Assembly: GCF_905220415.1 (NCBI RefSeq) | Contig: NC_059568.1 | Span: 14,570,001 to 14,634,000, forward strand | From: Colias croceus | Lineage: Eukaryota; Arthropoda; Insecta; Lepidoptera; Pieridae | Reading direction: 5' to 3' | Length of the DNA stretch: 64,000 nucleotides | Shown here: positions 36,640 to 47,519 of the stretch, one piece after another | Layout: each line of letters opens with the position of its first letter | How positions within the stretch are numbered: position 1 is the stretch's first letter | Program-made: the position numbers and the translations under genes | The notes under the pieces: model-generated | Told to the model about the DNA's origin: nothing | Seen by the model: only the letters and a program-made list of their open reading frames with translations | The model's database searches: none

Positions 36640-36835
36640 GTTTTTTTGTTAGAGCAAGCAAACGGGCAGGTGGCCACCTGATGTTAAGTGGTCAACATCG
36701 CCCATAAACACGCTTAGCCGGTCTTTTAAGGAAAAATACGCTCTTTTCTTCAAGGCCCCAATATCGTAGTTGTTCGGAAACACCGCAGGTATTAAATCGT
36801 TCCATAGCTGTAAGAAAAAAAATTGATTGCTGTTT
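36640..36835 (-). pseudogene. LINE 3' fragment, RT C-terminus relic, reverse
   Basis: On the minus strand the text reads LWNDLIPAVFPNNYDIGALK, a typical C-terminal motif of insect non-LTR reverse transcriptases. It continues through GACCACTTAACATCAGGTGG and GCCCGTTTGCTTGCTCTAAC to an A-rich tail. Too short to be functional. Confidence 0.6.
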
Positions 36836-37685
36836 GGTTTGTAAGTATTCGAAACTTATTATCCTAATCCTGTCTATCTTAAGTAAAACTAAAATTCATT
36901 TTGATCCGTTCTGCCGATCTTCAGTCTTAATTTATGCACACGACCTTCTTTTAAATTTATAGAAAAGAATTTATATGTCTTATAGTCGTCGTCCTATTCC
37001 TGAAACGATAGCAATGACTTGGCAATAAAGAGTGGCAACCCTAGCTGATACCGTTAAGCACGGTCTGTCAGCTCGTTTAAATATTTCGACGTCGGATAGT
37101 CACAGATGAATTGAAATGTTCTCGCTAGAAATCATTTATATAGACAAATCAGCCGTGCTGTAGATGGTTGGTTAGAGGCGCTAAATTCATATTATAAGAG
37201 GAAATATTGGAAAGTTTCTGACTAAAACATTTTTGATTTGTGATGATTCTTCCTATTCGAGATTTGCAGTTTTTATTAATATTGCAATAAATATACGCCG
37301 ATTATACTTCGAAATACATTACAATTTCGTTGTTTCTTTCATCACTAAAGAGGTACTACGTTATAATTAAGTTATTTATCACATACTTTTTTATTTCCGA
37401 TTGAGTTAGGCGGAACCAGGACTAGGTTAGTCTTTATTAAAGGTAAATCAACGGAGTTCTAGATGGGTAGACAAACAAGAGGTGCTAAATTCTATTGACT
37501 TTACCTACTAATTCCTGTGGGTAAGTTAGAGTAAATTATTAAACTTTCAACAGATTAAAAATGCAATTTAACAATTAGCTAGTTATCGAAGCGATGGAGT
37601 TTTCCTTTGTCCGCGTAAAGAAAGTTTTTGTAATTATACTTTGTCTTTTAACATATTTGATGAATCTTCAGCCCACTTTACTGCC

Positions 37686-39795
37686 ATTACATTCATGGGC
37701 GTAGCCACGGTGGGGCAGGGTGGGGCGCTTGCCCCACCCAGGCTTTGACCTGGAAGGTACCTAACCAAATCTAAAAATTGAATTATCCAGGTACTAACTA
37801 CTAAGCTTAATATCCGTAAGAAAATTCACACTCGATTCTTGAAAGTCGACAGTCGACACAGAAAATGAGACCAAAACATTAGTATTATTTACCTCTACAA
37901 TGACTGATTAACAAATAATTGTCATACGCCCAGCGACCAAACGGCTGAAGATAGGGACACATTTTGGATCTATTTTGTGATGTGGTAGGTGAACAATAAG
38001 GTGTTTTGAATAAGAATAATTCGAATAACGAATTACACACGAAAAAAGAAAATAGCTGAGGCTTCTATGTTACATAAACTGCAAGAAAAATGAGTGTAGT
38101 ACAGTTAGTTACCCCACCATTTTATCTAATTTCAATTTTGTTTTAAGTTTCACGTTCTAAAGAACGTGTCACGTGAGTTACAACTCAAAAAAATATGGGC
38201 CTTAGAAAAAAAAACTTTCAGAAAATATTACACAGAATAAAGTGAGTGTTATAAAAAAGTTTTCAAGGTAAAGAAGATGCCATCGCAAATGCCATCGCAA
38301 ATGCGTTCGCAAGCGCGTTCGCAAGCGCGTTCGCAAGCGAGTTCGCAAGCGCGTTCGCAAGCGAGTTCGCAAGCGCGTTCGCAAGCGAGTTCGCAAGCGC
38401 GTTCGCAAGAGCGTTCGCAAGCGCGTTCGCAAGCGCGTTCGCAGGCGCGTTCGCAGGCGCGTTCGCAAGCGCGTTCGCAGGCGCGTTCGCAGGCGCGTTC
38501 GCAGGCGCGTTCGCAGGCGCGTTCGCAGGCGCGTTCGCAGGCGCGTTCGCAGGCGCGTTCGCAGGCGCGTTCGCAGGCGCGTTCGCAGGCGCGTTCGCAG
38601 GCGCGTTCGCAGGCGCGTTCGCAGGCGCGTTCGCAGGCGCGTTCGCAGGCGCGTTCGCAGGCGCGTTCGCAGGCGCGTTCGCAGGCGCGTTCGCAGGCGC
38701 GTTCGCAGGCGCGTTCGCAGGCGCGTTCGCAGGCGCGTTCGCAGGCGCGTTCGCAGGCGCGTTCGCAGGCGCGTTCGCAGGCGCGTTCGCAGGCGCGTTC
38801 GCAGGCGCGTTCGCAGGCGCGTTCGCAGGCGCGTTCGCAGGCGCGTTCGCAGGCGCGTTCGCAGGCGCGTTCGCAGGCGCGTTCGCAGCCGCGTTCGCAG
38901 GCGCGTTCGCAGGCGCGTTCGCAGGCGCGTTCGCAGGCGCGTTCGCAGGCGCGTTCGCAGGCGCGTTCGCAGGCGCGTTCGCAGGCGCGTTCGCAGGCGC
39001 GTTCGCAGGCGCGTTCGCAGGCGCGTTCGCAGGCGCGTTCGCAGGCGCATTCGCAGGCGCGTTCGCAGCCGCGTTCGCAGGCGCGTTCGCAGGCGCGTTC
39101 GCAGGCGCGTTCGCAGGCGCGTTCGCAGGCGCGTTCGCAGGCGCGTTCGCAGGCGCGTTCGCAGGCGCGTTCGCAGGCGCGTTCGCAGGCGCGTTCGCAG
39201 GCGCGTTCGCAGGCGCGGTCGCAGGCGCGTTCGCAGGCGCGTTCGCAGGCGCGTTCGCAGGCGCGTTCGCAGGCGCGTTCGCAGGCGCGTTCGCAGGCGC
39301 GTTCGCAGGCGCGTTCGCAGGCGCGTTCGCAGGCGCGTTCGCAGGCGCGTTCGCAGCCGCGTTTGCAGGCGCGTTCGCAGCCGCGTTCGTAGGCGCGTTC
39401 GCAGGTGCATTCGCAAATGCGTTCGCAAATGCGTTCGCAAATGCCTTCGCAAATGCTTTCGCAAATGCCTTCGCAAATGCCTTCGCAAATGCCTTCGCAA
39501 ATGCCTTCGCAAATGCCTTCGCAAATGCCTTCGCAAATGCCTTCGCAAATGCCTTCGCAAATGCCTTCGCAAATGCCTTCGCAAATGCCTTCGCAAATGT
39601 CTTCGCAAATGCCTTCGCAAATGCCTTCGCAAATGCCGTCGCAAATGCCGGCGGCACAGCCGCCGGCCGTGCCACCGGCATTTGAGGTTCGAAGACCTGG
39701 ATATGACTTTGGGTACATACAGTTGCTAGTTACATATTATTTTTTTATTGTTGCCCCACCTTGAGCCCATGGCTAGCTACGCCCATGATTACATT
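37686..39795 (+). mobile_element. TIR transposon, CATGGGCGTAGC family, copy 2 with expanded minisatellite
   Basis: ATTACATT occurs at 37686-37693 and at 39788-39795, flanking a 2094-bp element (37694-39787) with the same perfect 12-bp ends as copy 1. Shared left-side sequence includes GGCTTTGACCTGGAAGGTAC and GAAAGTCGACAGTCGACACA. Shared right-side sequence includes ATATGACTTTGGGTACATAC and CCATGGCTAGCTACGCCCAT. The left subterminal hairpin is duplicated in part (GGTGGGGCAGGGTGGGGC). The extra length is mostly the 12-bp array at 38277-39650. No transposase is encoded, so mobilisation would need an autonomous relative. Confidence 0.88.
38277..39650. repeat. 12-bp minisatellite array, about 114 units
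   Basis: The core unit is GCGTTCGCAGGC (about 75% GC, three CpG per unit), nearly perfect for about 80 units in 38440-39400. Toward both edges units change to GCGTTCGCAAGC and then ATGCCTTCGCAA. Because 12 is a multiple of 3 and the unit lacks stops, long frames stay open on both strands (RSQA on plus; LRTR, ANAP and CERA on minus). These are by-products of the period, not evidence of genes. A GCCGGCGGC-ACA-GCCGCCGGC hairpin sits at the right edge (39647-39667). Confidence 0.95.
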
Positions 39796-39811
39796 AACTA
39801 TAAGAGGGAAG

Positions 39812-40024
39812 TTTTTTTTAAGCTATTGCTTCATAGCTTCTATCGCGGGCCTTGAGCGCGGGGACCGAATCCAGAAATTCCGTAACGAAAAACCTCACGC
39901 TCCCCACTCCGACGGGCACGGAGGTGTGGCCTGAAGCACAGAATACATAATAGTAGCTAATGCCTGAAGGCATGCTATGCAATAGCTTTACCGCGGAAGT
40001 CCCCGAGTGCCACACGTCTTTTTT
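39812..40024 (-). repeat. Dispersed GC-richer repeat, possible SINE
   Basis: A 210-bp block of higher GC content lies between T runs at both ends. Landmarks are CTATTGCTTCATAGCTTCTA, GCGGGCCTTGAGCGCGGGGA and ACCGCGGAAGTCCCCGAGTG. Its reverse frame reads CASGHTSVPVGVG, a translation often met as a repeat artefact. No pol III boxes or target duplication were established. Confidence 0.4.
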
Positions 40025-40117
40025 AAATTGTCTAGGTATTTTTATTTTATGTTATTTTAATATTAGAATGCGTCTCTTCTTTGTTTTATAATACTAATAA
40101 TGTAATATATTTTACGA

Positions 40118-40354
40118 CTAGGTTTCTGCCCGCCGCTTCGCTCGCGCAGTCAATGAAAAACCCGCATAGTTCCCGTTCCCGTGGGATTTCCGGGATTGCG
40201 TCATTTTCCCGGAATAAAAAGTAGCCTATGTCCTTTCTCGGGTATCAAAATATCTCCATACCAAATTTCATGGAATTGGTTCAGTAGTTTAGGCGTGATC
40301 GAGTAACAGACAGATAGACAGAGTTACTTTCGCATTTATAATATTCGTAAGGAT
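40118..40354 (-). mobile_element. Helitron-like element, reverse, near full length
   Basis: CTAG at 40118-40121, then TTTCTGCCCGCCGCTTCGCT, the TTCCCGTTCCCGTGGGATTT block and CGCATTTATAATATTCGTAA at the right. Same family as 61384-61615. Confidence 0.75.
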
Positions 40355-40469
40355 TATACGGTATTGATCAATGTCTGTTGTTACTGTCTGTTGCTCTTTC
40401 ACGCAAACTATTGAAGAGCTTTGTCTAAATTTCATATGCAGTCTAAATAAATTATTGCCTCGAATAGCA

Positions 40470-40587
40470 TCTATACATATAATAAATCTGTATATGGGTC
40501 AATTCTGTACATTGAAAATATTGAAAAAATAAATAGCAGGAGGTGTTACTGGATCGATACCAAGCCCAAATATGTGATTAAAATTTT

Positions 40588-40628
<41 letters not shown>

Positions 40629-40796
40629 ATGTTCAGGCATCACGTGAAAACTAACGGTTCGATTTCGATGAAACTTGGTACAATTATACCTTATTATCCA
40701 GGGCATAAAATAGGATACTTTTTATCCCGGAAAAATACGTAGAAAAAAAATAAATCTTAATTTTTCCGCGCGGACGTAGTCGCGGGCGGAAGCTAG
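40470..40796 (+). mobile_element. Helitron-like element, AATAGCAGG family, copy A
   Basis: TCTATACATATAATAAATCT start; AATAAATAGCAGGAGGTGTT; a (TCTG)n run of 10 units; TGATGAAACTTGGTACAATT; end GTCGCGGGCGGAAGCTAG|T. Confidence 0.75.
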
Positions 40797-41158
40797 TATA
40801 GAATATAGGTCACTCTTACCTGTGAGAGCCGAATATTGAAACAATAATTAAAAGCTGCTATAGAATTTAGCAATATAATATGTAGCTATGCTAATAAACA
40901 ATTTATGATGTAATCATTATTGTAAAAGTAATCTTGAATCAATGATTCAACCGAAATATTTTTACGTTGTTACCCAGACTCTCTTGCACTAAGAAAAGTC
41001 CTCAGACCTAAAGTAGCGCCAAGCGTGTACACGCCTACACGCCTTTAATCTACAAGCCCAAATTCAACAAACTCTTTACCTCAGTTAAAATTCAGGTATC
41101 GATATCAGGTTTTAAATCTACTCTATTTTTCTAAAAATAACATCAACAAAAATATTAA

Positions 41159-41469
41159 TCTATACATCTGATAAATCTGTAGAAGGGTCAATTCTGTACA
41201 TTGAAAATATTGAAAAAATAAATAGCAGGGGGTGTTACTGGATCGATACCAAACCCAAATATGTGATTAAAAAATTTTTTGTCTGTCTGTCTGTATGTGA
41301 AGGCATCACGTGAAAACTAACGGTTCGATTTTGATGAAACTTGGTATAATTATACCTTATTATCCTGGGCATAAAATAGGATACTTTTTATCCCGGAAAA
41401 TACGTAAAAAAATTTAATCTTAATTTTTCTTAATTTTTCCGCGCGGACGGAGTCGCGGGCGGAAGCTAG
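41159..41469 (+). mobile_element. Helitron-like element, AATAGCAGG family, copy B
   Basis: Closely resembles copy A, with a shorter (TCTG)n run and a duplicated CTTAATTTTT before the terminal GGAGTCGCGGGCGGAAGCTA G|T. Confidence 0.75.
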
Positions 41470-41815
41470 TTTATAAATATAAGCACCAAAATATGTTATT
41501 GTTCATATTTATTTTGTGGTTACAACACGCTTTACCTAGGTAGTTTGAGACTTACCAATTACGTATAAAACGTGTGATAAACGTTTTAAATCCGTTGCAG
41601 TGCTGCCTCATAAATGTCGTCGTTTTGAGGGAATTTCGGCTTAAAATAATATCAACTTTTTCATGTAATTTTTATGGGGAGCTTTAAATTTGTTATGTTT
41701 AAAGAGCTATCCAGATAATATGATTGTTGATGACAAAATTGAAAATGTGATTATAATAATTAATTGTACATTTTGAAACAGATAAAATGGATACTTTATT
41801 ATCATACTTAATAAA

Positions 41816-42512
41816 TCTATACATACATATATCAAATATGTAGAAGGGTCAATTGTGTAGATTGAAAATATTGAAAAAATAAATAGCAGGGGGTGTTACT
41901 GGATCGATACCAAACCCAAATATAAATAAATAAATAAATAAATAAATATTTCGGGACAATTTTCACACACGGCACGATCTGATCCCATACTAAGCTTTTC
42001 GCTTGTGTTATGGAAACCAGATGGCTGATAAATATACATATTATTATATAATTTTAAATAAATACTTATATAGATAATTAACACACAGACACGGAGCAAA
42101 CATCTTTGTTCATCACACAAATATTTGCCCCGGGTGGGAATCGAACCCACGACCTCTGGCTTGGAAGGCAGGGCCACTACCAATCAAGCCAACCGGTCAG
42201 TCAAATATGTGATTAAAAAAAAATTTGTCTGTCTTTCTGTATGTCTGTATATGCTGAACTCACGTGAAAACGAACGGTTCGACTTCGATGAAACTTGGTA
42301 TAATTATACCTTATTATCCTGGGCGTAAAATAGGATACTTTTTATCCTGGAAAAATACGTGGAAAAAAAATAATCTTAATTTTTCAGTTTTATCCATAGA
42401 CGTTGTTCTGTAGAACCGCGAACACACGTTGCTTTACCCGCAGTGGATTTTTTTTTTATAAGATGACCATCCACGCGAAGACGGACATCCGCGCGGACGG
42501 AGTCGCGGTAGT
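41816..42512 (+). mobile_element. Helitron-like element, AATAGCAGG family, copy C, split by a SINE
   Basis: The left part (41816-41923) and right part (42202-42512) together match copies A and B. A SINE separates them at the point where A and B read CCCAAATATGTG. The 3' end is rearranged and lacks the GGAAGCTAG terminus. Confidence 0.7.
41917..42208 (-). mobile_element. tRNA-derived SINE with 7-bp target duplication
   Basis: CAAATAT flanks the insertion (41917-41923 and 42202-42208). On the minus strand the tRNA-like head has an A box in TTGGCTTGATTGGTAGTGG and a canonical B box GGTTCGATTCC. The body and an AAATAAATAAAT tail follow. This is the best-preserved of four copies. The plus frame through it, beginning RVGIEPTTSGLEGRATTNQA, is a familiar false protein from this SINE. 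Confidence 0.85.
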
Positions 42513-43677
42513 ATTTAAATAAAACTAGGAGTATTCAGTTCTCTTAATGATAAACATAGCCGTTCTAATCTTGCTGCTATAAACTTTTTAAATTGCCATA
42601 GTTGCTATCCCCATCACTTAAAACTTTGTACTAACAGCCGTTGAAATTAATGCCAAGTGACAGTCTGGTGTGAAGTTATTGAGACACGAATAGATTAGGT
42701 TCCATTCAGAGAAGGCGTTTGATACGTTTCAAACGTCATATTTGAACTTAAAGACAAGCCGTCATACAACGCGTTGATTAGCCTGGAACGCGAGTAATTG
42801 AGTAAACGTCAGTTCTGGGTGATATGGGTAATGGAAATTAATTACGGCACTTGAACTATATATATGTCAGTCTTAACTATTGCGTCTGTTTTGTTGATAA
42901 TAACAACATTGGTTTGCGATGAATTTATCTTACTGATTAACTAAGAGTATTCTAACCTGATGCGTGGAAAGTACACTTTGAATTATATTTTTACTGACGT
43001 TGATACCTAATATTCCTTCTATACTTACTTATTTAATTCACATTCATCACAATCGTTTACAAATTGGCGTTTAAACGCTCATGAGTTTTCCACGTTTGCA
43101 CGCTCACAAACGCTCCGTCTGTACCCGACCTTAATCGCTCCATTAATCACACTTCTGACGGCCGGGATTAGGCTTCGTCATCTCGAAGATTGTTCTATGA
43201 AATTAAAAAAATACTTAGATGTAATTTCCACGCGATTGCTGCTTCAGCAGTAGATTGCTTTGAATGGAATTGCTATTGGACGTTCGTTACAAGAAAATAC
43301 TTATTTGTTGTCATTGCTTATTGGAGTTAGTAAAATGTGTTTACTCATTACTTTGTTTATGTTTTTTTTCAAGTTGGAACTGTTCATTTTTATCCAGTAA
43401 CGGGCAATAAGCTAGCCAATTTTCACACATAGTATATAAGTAAACTTTCATAATTATGCAATTTTAACAATTTGATTGACAACTCAATAATATTTAAAAC
43501 ATATCGCATTTCAAGAGGAAAAGCCTCTCTCATGTTTTCAAGCATATATTGATTTCTACACCATAGCAATGCCAATATCTCATAAAGTTCCTACTTCAAA
43601 ATTGACATCAAACTAGCGAATGCAACTTGAAATTAGCCAAATTGAACGGCCGAAATGGAGCAGTATGAAGCGGTATT
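42513..43677. other. Unannotated DNA, no gene recognised
   Basis: Moderately AT-rich single-copy-looking sequence. I found no domain-bearing frame, inverted-end element or RNA gene. Confidence 0.35.
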
Positions 43678-44026
43678 AATACTGAGATTCATGGCACTCG
43701 TCATAGTATAAAGAGAAAAGTAAGTTATCTTCGAATAAAGGTACATCGCGCCGTTTGTGTGTACGCGGAGCGCTTGCCCACGTCCTCCGTTCATGTAAAG
43801 CAAGCTGGACGCACGCACACAACACCGCTCAATACTCATGGACCGATGTGGGCCGCGCCATTTCTGGGAGCGGTCGGTGTTTGTTTATACAATTATTTAA
43901 AATAATATCATTGTGACAAGTAACAACCCTGCGCCTCGCGAGTTTAGGTACGTGCGCTCCTAAACGCCGAGAGTCGGCCTACTTCTCTCTTTATACTATG
44001 TAAATACTGAGATTCATGGCACTCGT
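43678..44026. mobile_element. 299-bp TIR element between 24-bp direct repeats
   Basis: The inner element (43702-44000) starts CATAGTATAAAGAGAAAAGT and ends ACTTCTCTCTTTATACTATG, giving an imperfect inverted repeat of about 20 bp. The 24 bases from AATACTGAGATTCATGG to CACTCGT occur at 43678-43701 and 44003-44026. The interior is GC-rich relative to the flanks and non-coding. Confidence 0.6.
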
Positions 44027-44530
44027 ATCTAACTAAATTAGCTGCAAGCGACGCTAGATAAAGTGAGATATATCGTCCGTCACTCCACTCGGCCTGTGAA
44101 ATTACACATGATATCGGACTGTCAATTCTGTTTTGAGACGGAATTATATTTCATGCGGTAAATGCGATTGGGTATGAAAAGTTGGAACGTTTTATATGCA
44201 TGGGGTTCGTTAAATATTTTGTAAGCGTTTACCGTTTTTGTTGAGGCACAAGGAAGGTTCCTATAGAGAGAAAAAAACGTTAAATAGGAGCAAATTGGGC
44301 ACACGGAGCAATAGAGAAGAAATACGTTGAAATGAAATGAAATGAAATGATAATTTATTTGTAAGAATTGTGGTTACAAAGTTCTTATATAACAAGTTCA
44401 TATCCGCACAATTCGCCAACAAATTGGCATACAAATATTTAAGTTAAGTTATTATTATTATAGATATACATTATAATACAGCAATATTACAATTTTATTT
44501 ATTAGTAAAATTTGATTATTACAATACAAT

Positions 44531-45315
44531 AATTCGCCGTCCCCGGAGAATAAAATGATAATCGCCATTACCATAGTTTTATTGTTTTTCGATATTTGAA
44601 GCCTACGTAGCCTAATACATCTATACAATTTTTTTTGTATTTTTTCTCCTGTAATCCACAAAGTTATAAGATATTACAATAATATTCACTGCTTTTTCCC
44701 ACAACATATTCGTACTAGAAAAAAAAGATAGTACTATGATAGTGAAAAAGTTTCTTCACTCTATATGTGGTAATAACTTTTACAATAATATTCTCGGAAG
44801 AAAGAAACGGCGAAATAATGACGAACGCCTATTATCATTTTATTCTCGTAAAAATATGTTTTGGCGCCATACGTATGACCATGTACATTATGATCACGAT
44901 GATGATCAGGAAGACTGATTTTTATTACTTTTTATCGTCTTCATTTTTTATGTAATAATAGTTGATTACTCTAATATTGTTTAAAAAAAAAACAGAATAA
45001 AAGTTCATTGGATATTATCCATTAATGCATATTATGTCCAATATAAACGAGAATAAAATGATAAGTGTGAATTAGTAAATTTACATTTCAGTCAAATGCT
45101 ACTAACTTTTTAAATTTTAATTATCTTCAGTTCTCTTAAAGTTATTAAAAATATTTTGAAACATAATAAAAGGTTAAAAAATTAGCTACCTCTGAGCCTT
45201 TTTTTATCTCTCTACGTCTATTGCTTTGCGAGATAAAGACAAGTATTGGTTATTTATTTCTCCTGAAAAGTTGTGTTTTTGCTATTATCATTTTATTCTC
45301 CGGGGACGGCGAATT
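44531..45315. mobile_element. 785-bp TIR element nested in the LINE 3' UTR
   Basis: A 32-bp perfect inverted repeat ends the element, starting AATTCGCCGTCCCCGGAGAA on the left and finishing with its complement at 45315. Two inner copies of the CGAGAATAAAATGATAA word occur at 44832-44848 (reverse) and 45048-45064 (forward), so the word appears four times in alternating orientation. No transposase is present. AATT at both edges may be the target duplication or part of the repeat. Confidence 0.8.
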
Positions 45316-45357
45316 GATTCTTAACGTTATTATTTTCTCCATTACAAAATTCGGGAA

Positions 45358-46908
45358 TTATAATCTAAAAAATTCGTTTAAGGAATAGAGACAGTGATTT
45401 ATAAGCCACGATTTTAATTTTTTGTGCATTAAAGTTTTTGGCAGTTCCCTTATATGCTTTGGTATATGGTTAAATATCCTTATACACATCACACTGGCAT
45501 TCTTTTGGTAGAGTGCTGAATGGCAGTTAGGCATCATTAGACGTGTAGGATCTCTTAGTCCCAATCTAGAGTTATCTTTCATGTTTTTAAAAAGTTCACC
45601 GTGTTTTTTTACAAATAAACATATTTCCAAAATGTATAAACCCGTGAGTGTTAAAAGATGGTGCTTTTTGAATAATGGTCGACAAGAATCTAAGGGACCA
45701 ATATTGCACAAAGCCCTTATGCACCTCTTCTGTGCCAAGAATACATTTGTCACGTCTGTCGAGTTGCCCCAGAATATAATTCCATACCGTATCACAGATG
45801 TAACGTATCCGTAATATGCGGTAAGCGCAGCATTAAAGGACACTGTTTTTCTTAATCTTCTTAATGCGTAAACGAACTTATTTATTTTTCCAGTAATCAT
45901 GTCACAATGAGCTTTCCAGTTGCAATTTTGATCTACATTTAACCCTAGGAACTTTATGTAATGTGTTGGTTCGATGGTATGGAATTTGTCCGTTATATTA
46001 AGCGGTGTATGTCGAGCTTTATAATTCGAAAATTGAATAAATTTTGTTTTAGTCATATTAGCAGATAGATTATTATCATTAAACCATGTCAATACTAATT
46101 CTAAATTATTATTAATTGTCGTGTTATAGTTAATCTCTTTGTGATCGTCAGAATAAATTATTGAAATGTCGTCTGCAAACAATATACACTTTTGGTCCAT
46201 TATGTCAGGTAGATCATTTATGTAAATTAAAAATAATAAAGGCCCCAATACGCTGCCCTGTGGCACTCCGAAACTATTAACTACATAGGGGGACTTGTAC
46301 GTAGTCATCTCTAGGTTATTATCTATTTTATTTATTTCAACACTCTGTTGTCTCTGAAACAAATAATCATGAATCCATTCAAGAGCGGGACCTCTAATGC
46401 CATATTTTTCACATTTATATATGAGTAGTTTGTGGTCCACAAAGTCAAAGGCTTTTGACATGTCGAAGAAGATTGATGTAACCGGAATTTTATTATTAAT
46501 GCACCTCGTTACTTCCTCAATTAAATAGAACGTAGCCAATGTGGTAGATTTATTTGCTTGAAATCCGGTTTGTTCTTTTTTAATTATATTATATTTGTTT
46601 AAAAATTTTAATAGTCTGGCGCTCATGGCTTTTTCCAGAATTTTTGAAAAAATGGATATAAGTGTAATGGGGCGGTAATTTTTTATATCAGTTTTGCTAC
46701 CTTTTATGTAAAATGGTTTGACAATAGATACTTTCAGGATTTCAGGGAAGATGCCTTGCGAGAATGATTTATTAATTAAATTCGCCAATACGTAAGAAAA
46801 GCTGTGTTTACATTCTTTCAGTATGCTTGTAGCTATTGAGTCATAACCTACTGCGTTTGTATTTCTAAGAGAATTTATGATTTTAACAATCTCTTGTTCT
46901 GTGTGCAT
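45358..46908 (-). pseudogene. LINE ORF2, reverse transcriptase portion
   Basis: A 516-codon open stretch holds the RT core in order: KNYRPITL (76-83), QTGF (113-116), FDMSKAFDFVDH (148-159; motif A with catalytic Asp), FGVPQGSVLGPLLF (213-226; motif B) and FADD (244-247; motif C with the catalytic Asp pair). It continues through a C-terminal region to the end. All catalytic aspartates are present. It would normally be fused to the upstream endonuclease, but a frameshift near its start separates them. The listed first Met is an internal residue. Predicted activity was RNA-directed DNA synthesis during target-primed insertion. Confidence 0.85.
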
Positions 46909-47483
46909 GGTGAGAGAAATATGCTGCTATTGATTGAATTTATTCTATATTTGTAATGATTTGATTGATTAATGGAAGTAGTTATTGAATTAATACATGT
47001 CAAATTAGTAAAAAAATTATTAAATGTCATAGCAATTTTTAATGGATCTGTTATATCAACGTCATTATGTGAGATTAGGTCAATACAGTTGTTATCAGAC
47101 ATATTATGCGTCCCTCTGTTCTTTATCAAATCCCAAGTAGCTTTTGTTTTGTTTTTGGAATTTAATATGAATCTATTATTTATTATTCTTTTTGAGCAGT
47201 TTATACAAGATCGGAGTATCTTATTATATTTTTGAAATTCTAACTTTTTTTCCAAAGACTTTGATTTGTAATGAATAAATCTTAGTTTTTTTTTCCTTGC
47301 GCATCCTATTTTTATGCCCTTTGACATCCATTTCACGTGACTGAGAGTATTCGTTATCTTTCTTTTGTACAAAGGAAAACATAAATCATACAGCAAGCAG
47401 AACAACTCATGAAACATTTTGAAAGCTGCGTTAGCATTTATTTCATTTAAAACATCCGTCCAATAAAGAGATTTCAAATGCAT
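46875..47483 (-). pseudogene. LINE ORF2, linker between endonuclease and RT
   Basis: This is in the same frame as the endonuclease segment, and the bases between the TGA at 47520 and this start read RDYCQENIRKFNM, so the nonsense codon is the only break on that side. The 202 codons form the Lys/Asn-rich linker seen between EN and RT. It ends where the frame shifts into the RT segment. Confidence 0.7.
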
Positions 47484-47519
47484 GTTAAATTTCCGTATAT
47501 TTTCTTGGCAATAATCTCT

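Noticed and set aside
38277..39650. Possible CRISPR array
   Set aside because: Units are directly adjacent with no unique spacers, no leader and no cas genes; the DNA is clearly eukaryotic.
38202..39764. Five overlapping long frames (119-489 codons) on both strands
   Set aside because: They arise from the 12-bp period of the minisatellite, have no non-repeat domain, and overlap one another on both strands. Recorded as a repeat, not as genes.
40587..40628. (TCTG)n microsatellite as an independent feature
   Set aside because: It is an internal part of the Helitron-like family and varies in length among the three neighbouring copies.
42125..42328. Plus-strand frame starting MPRVGIEPTTSGLEG
   Set aside because: It is the antisense translation of a tRNA-derived SINE, a known source of false proteins.
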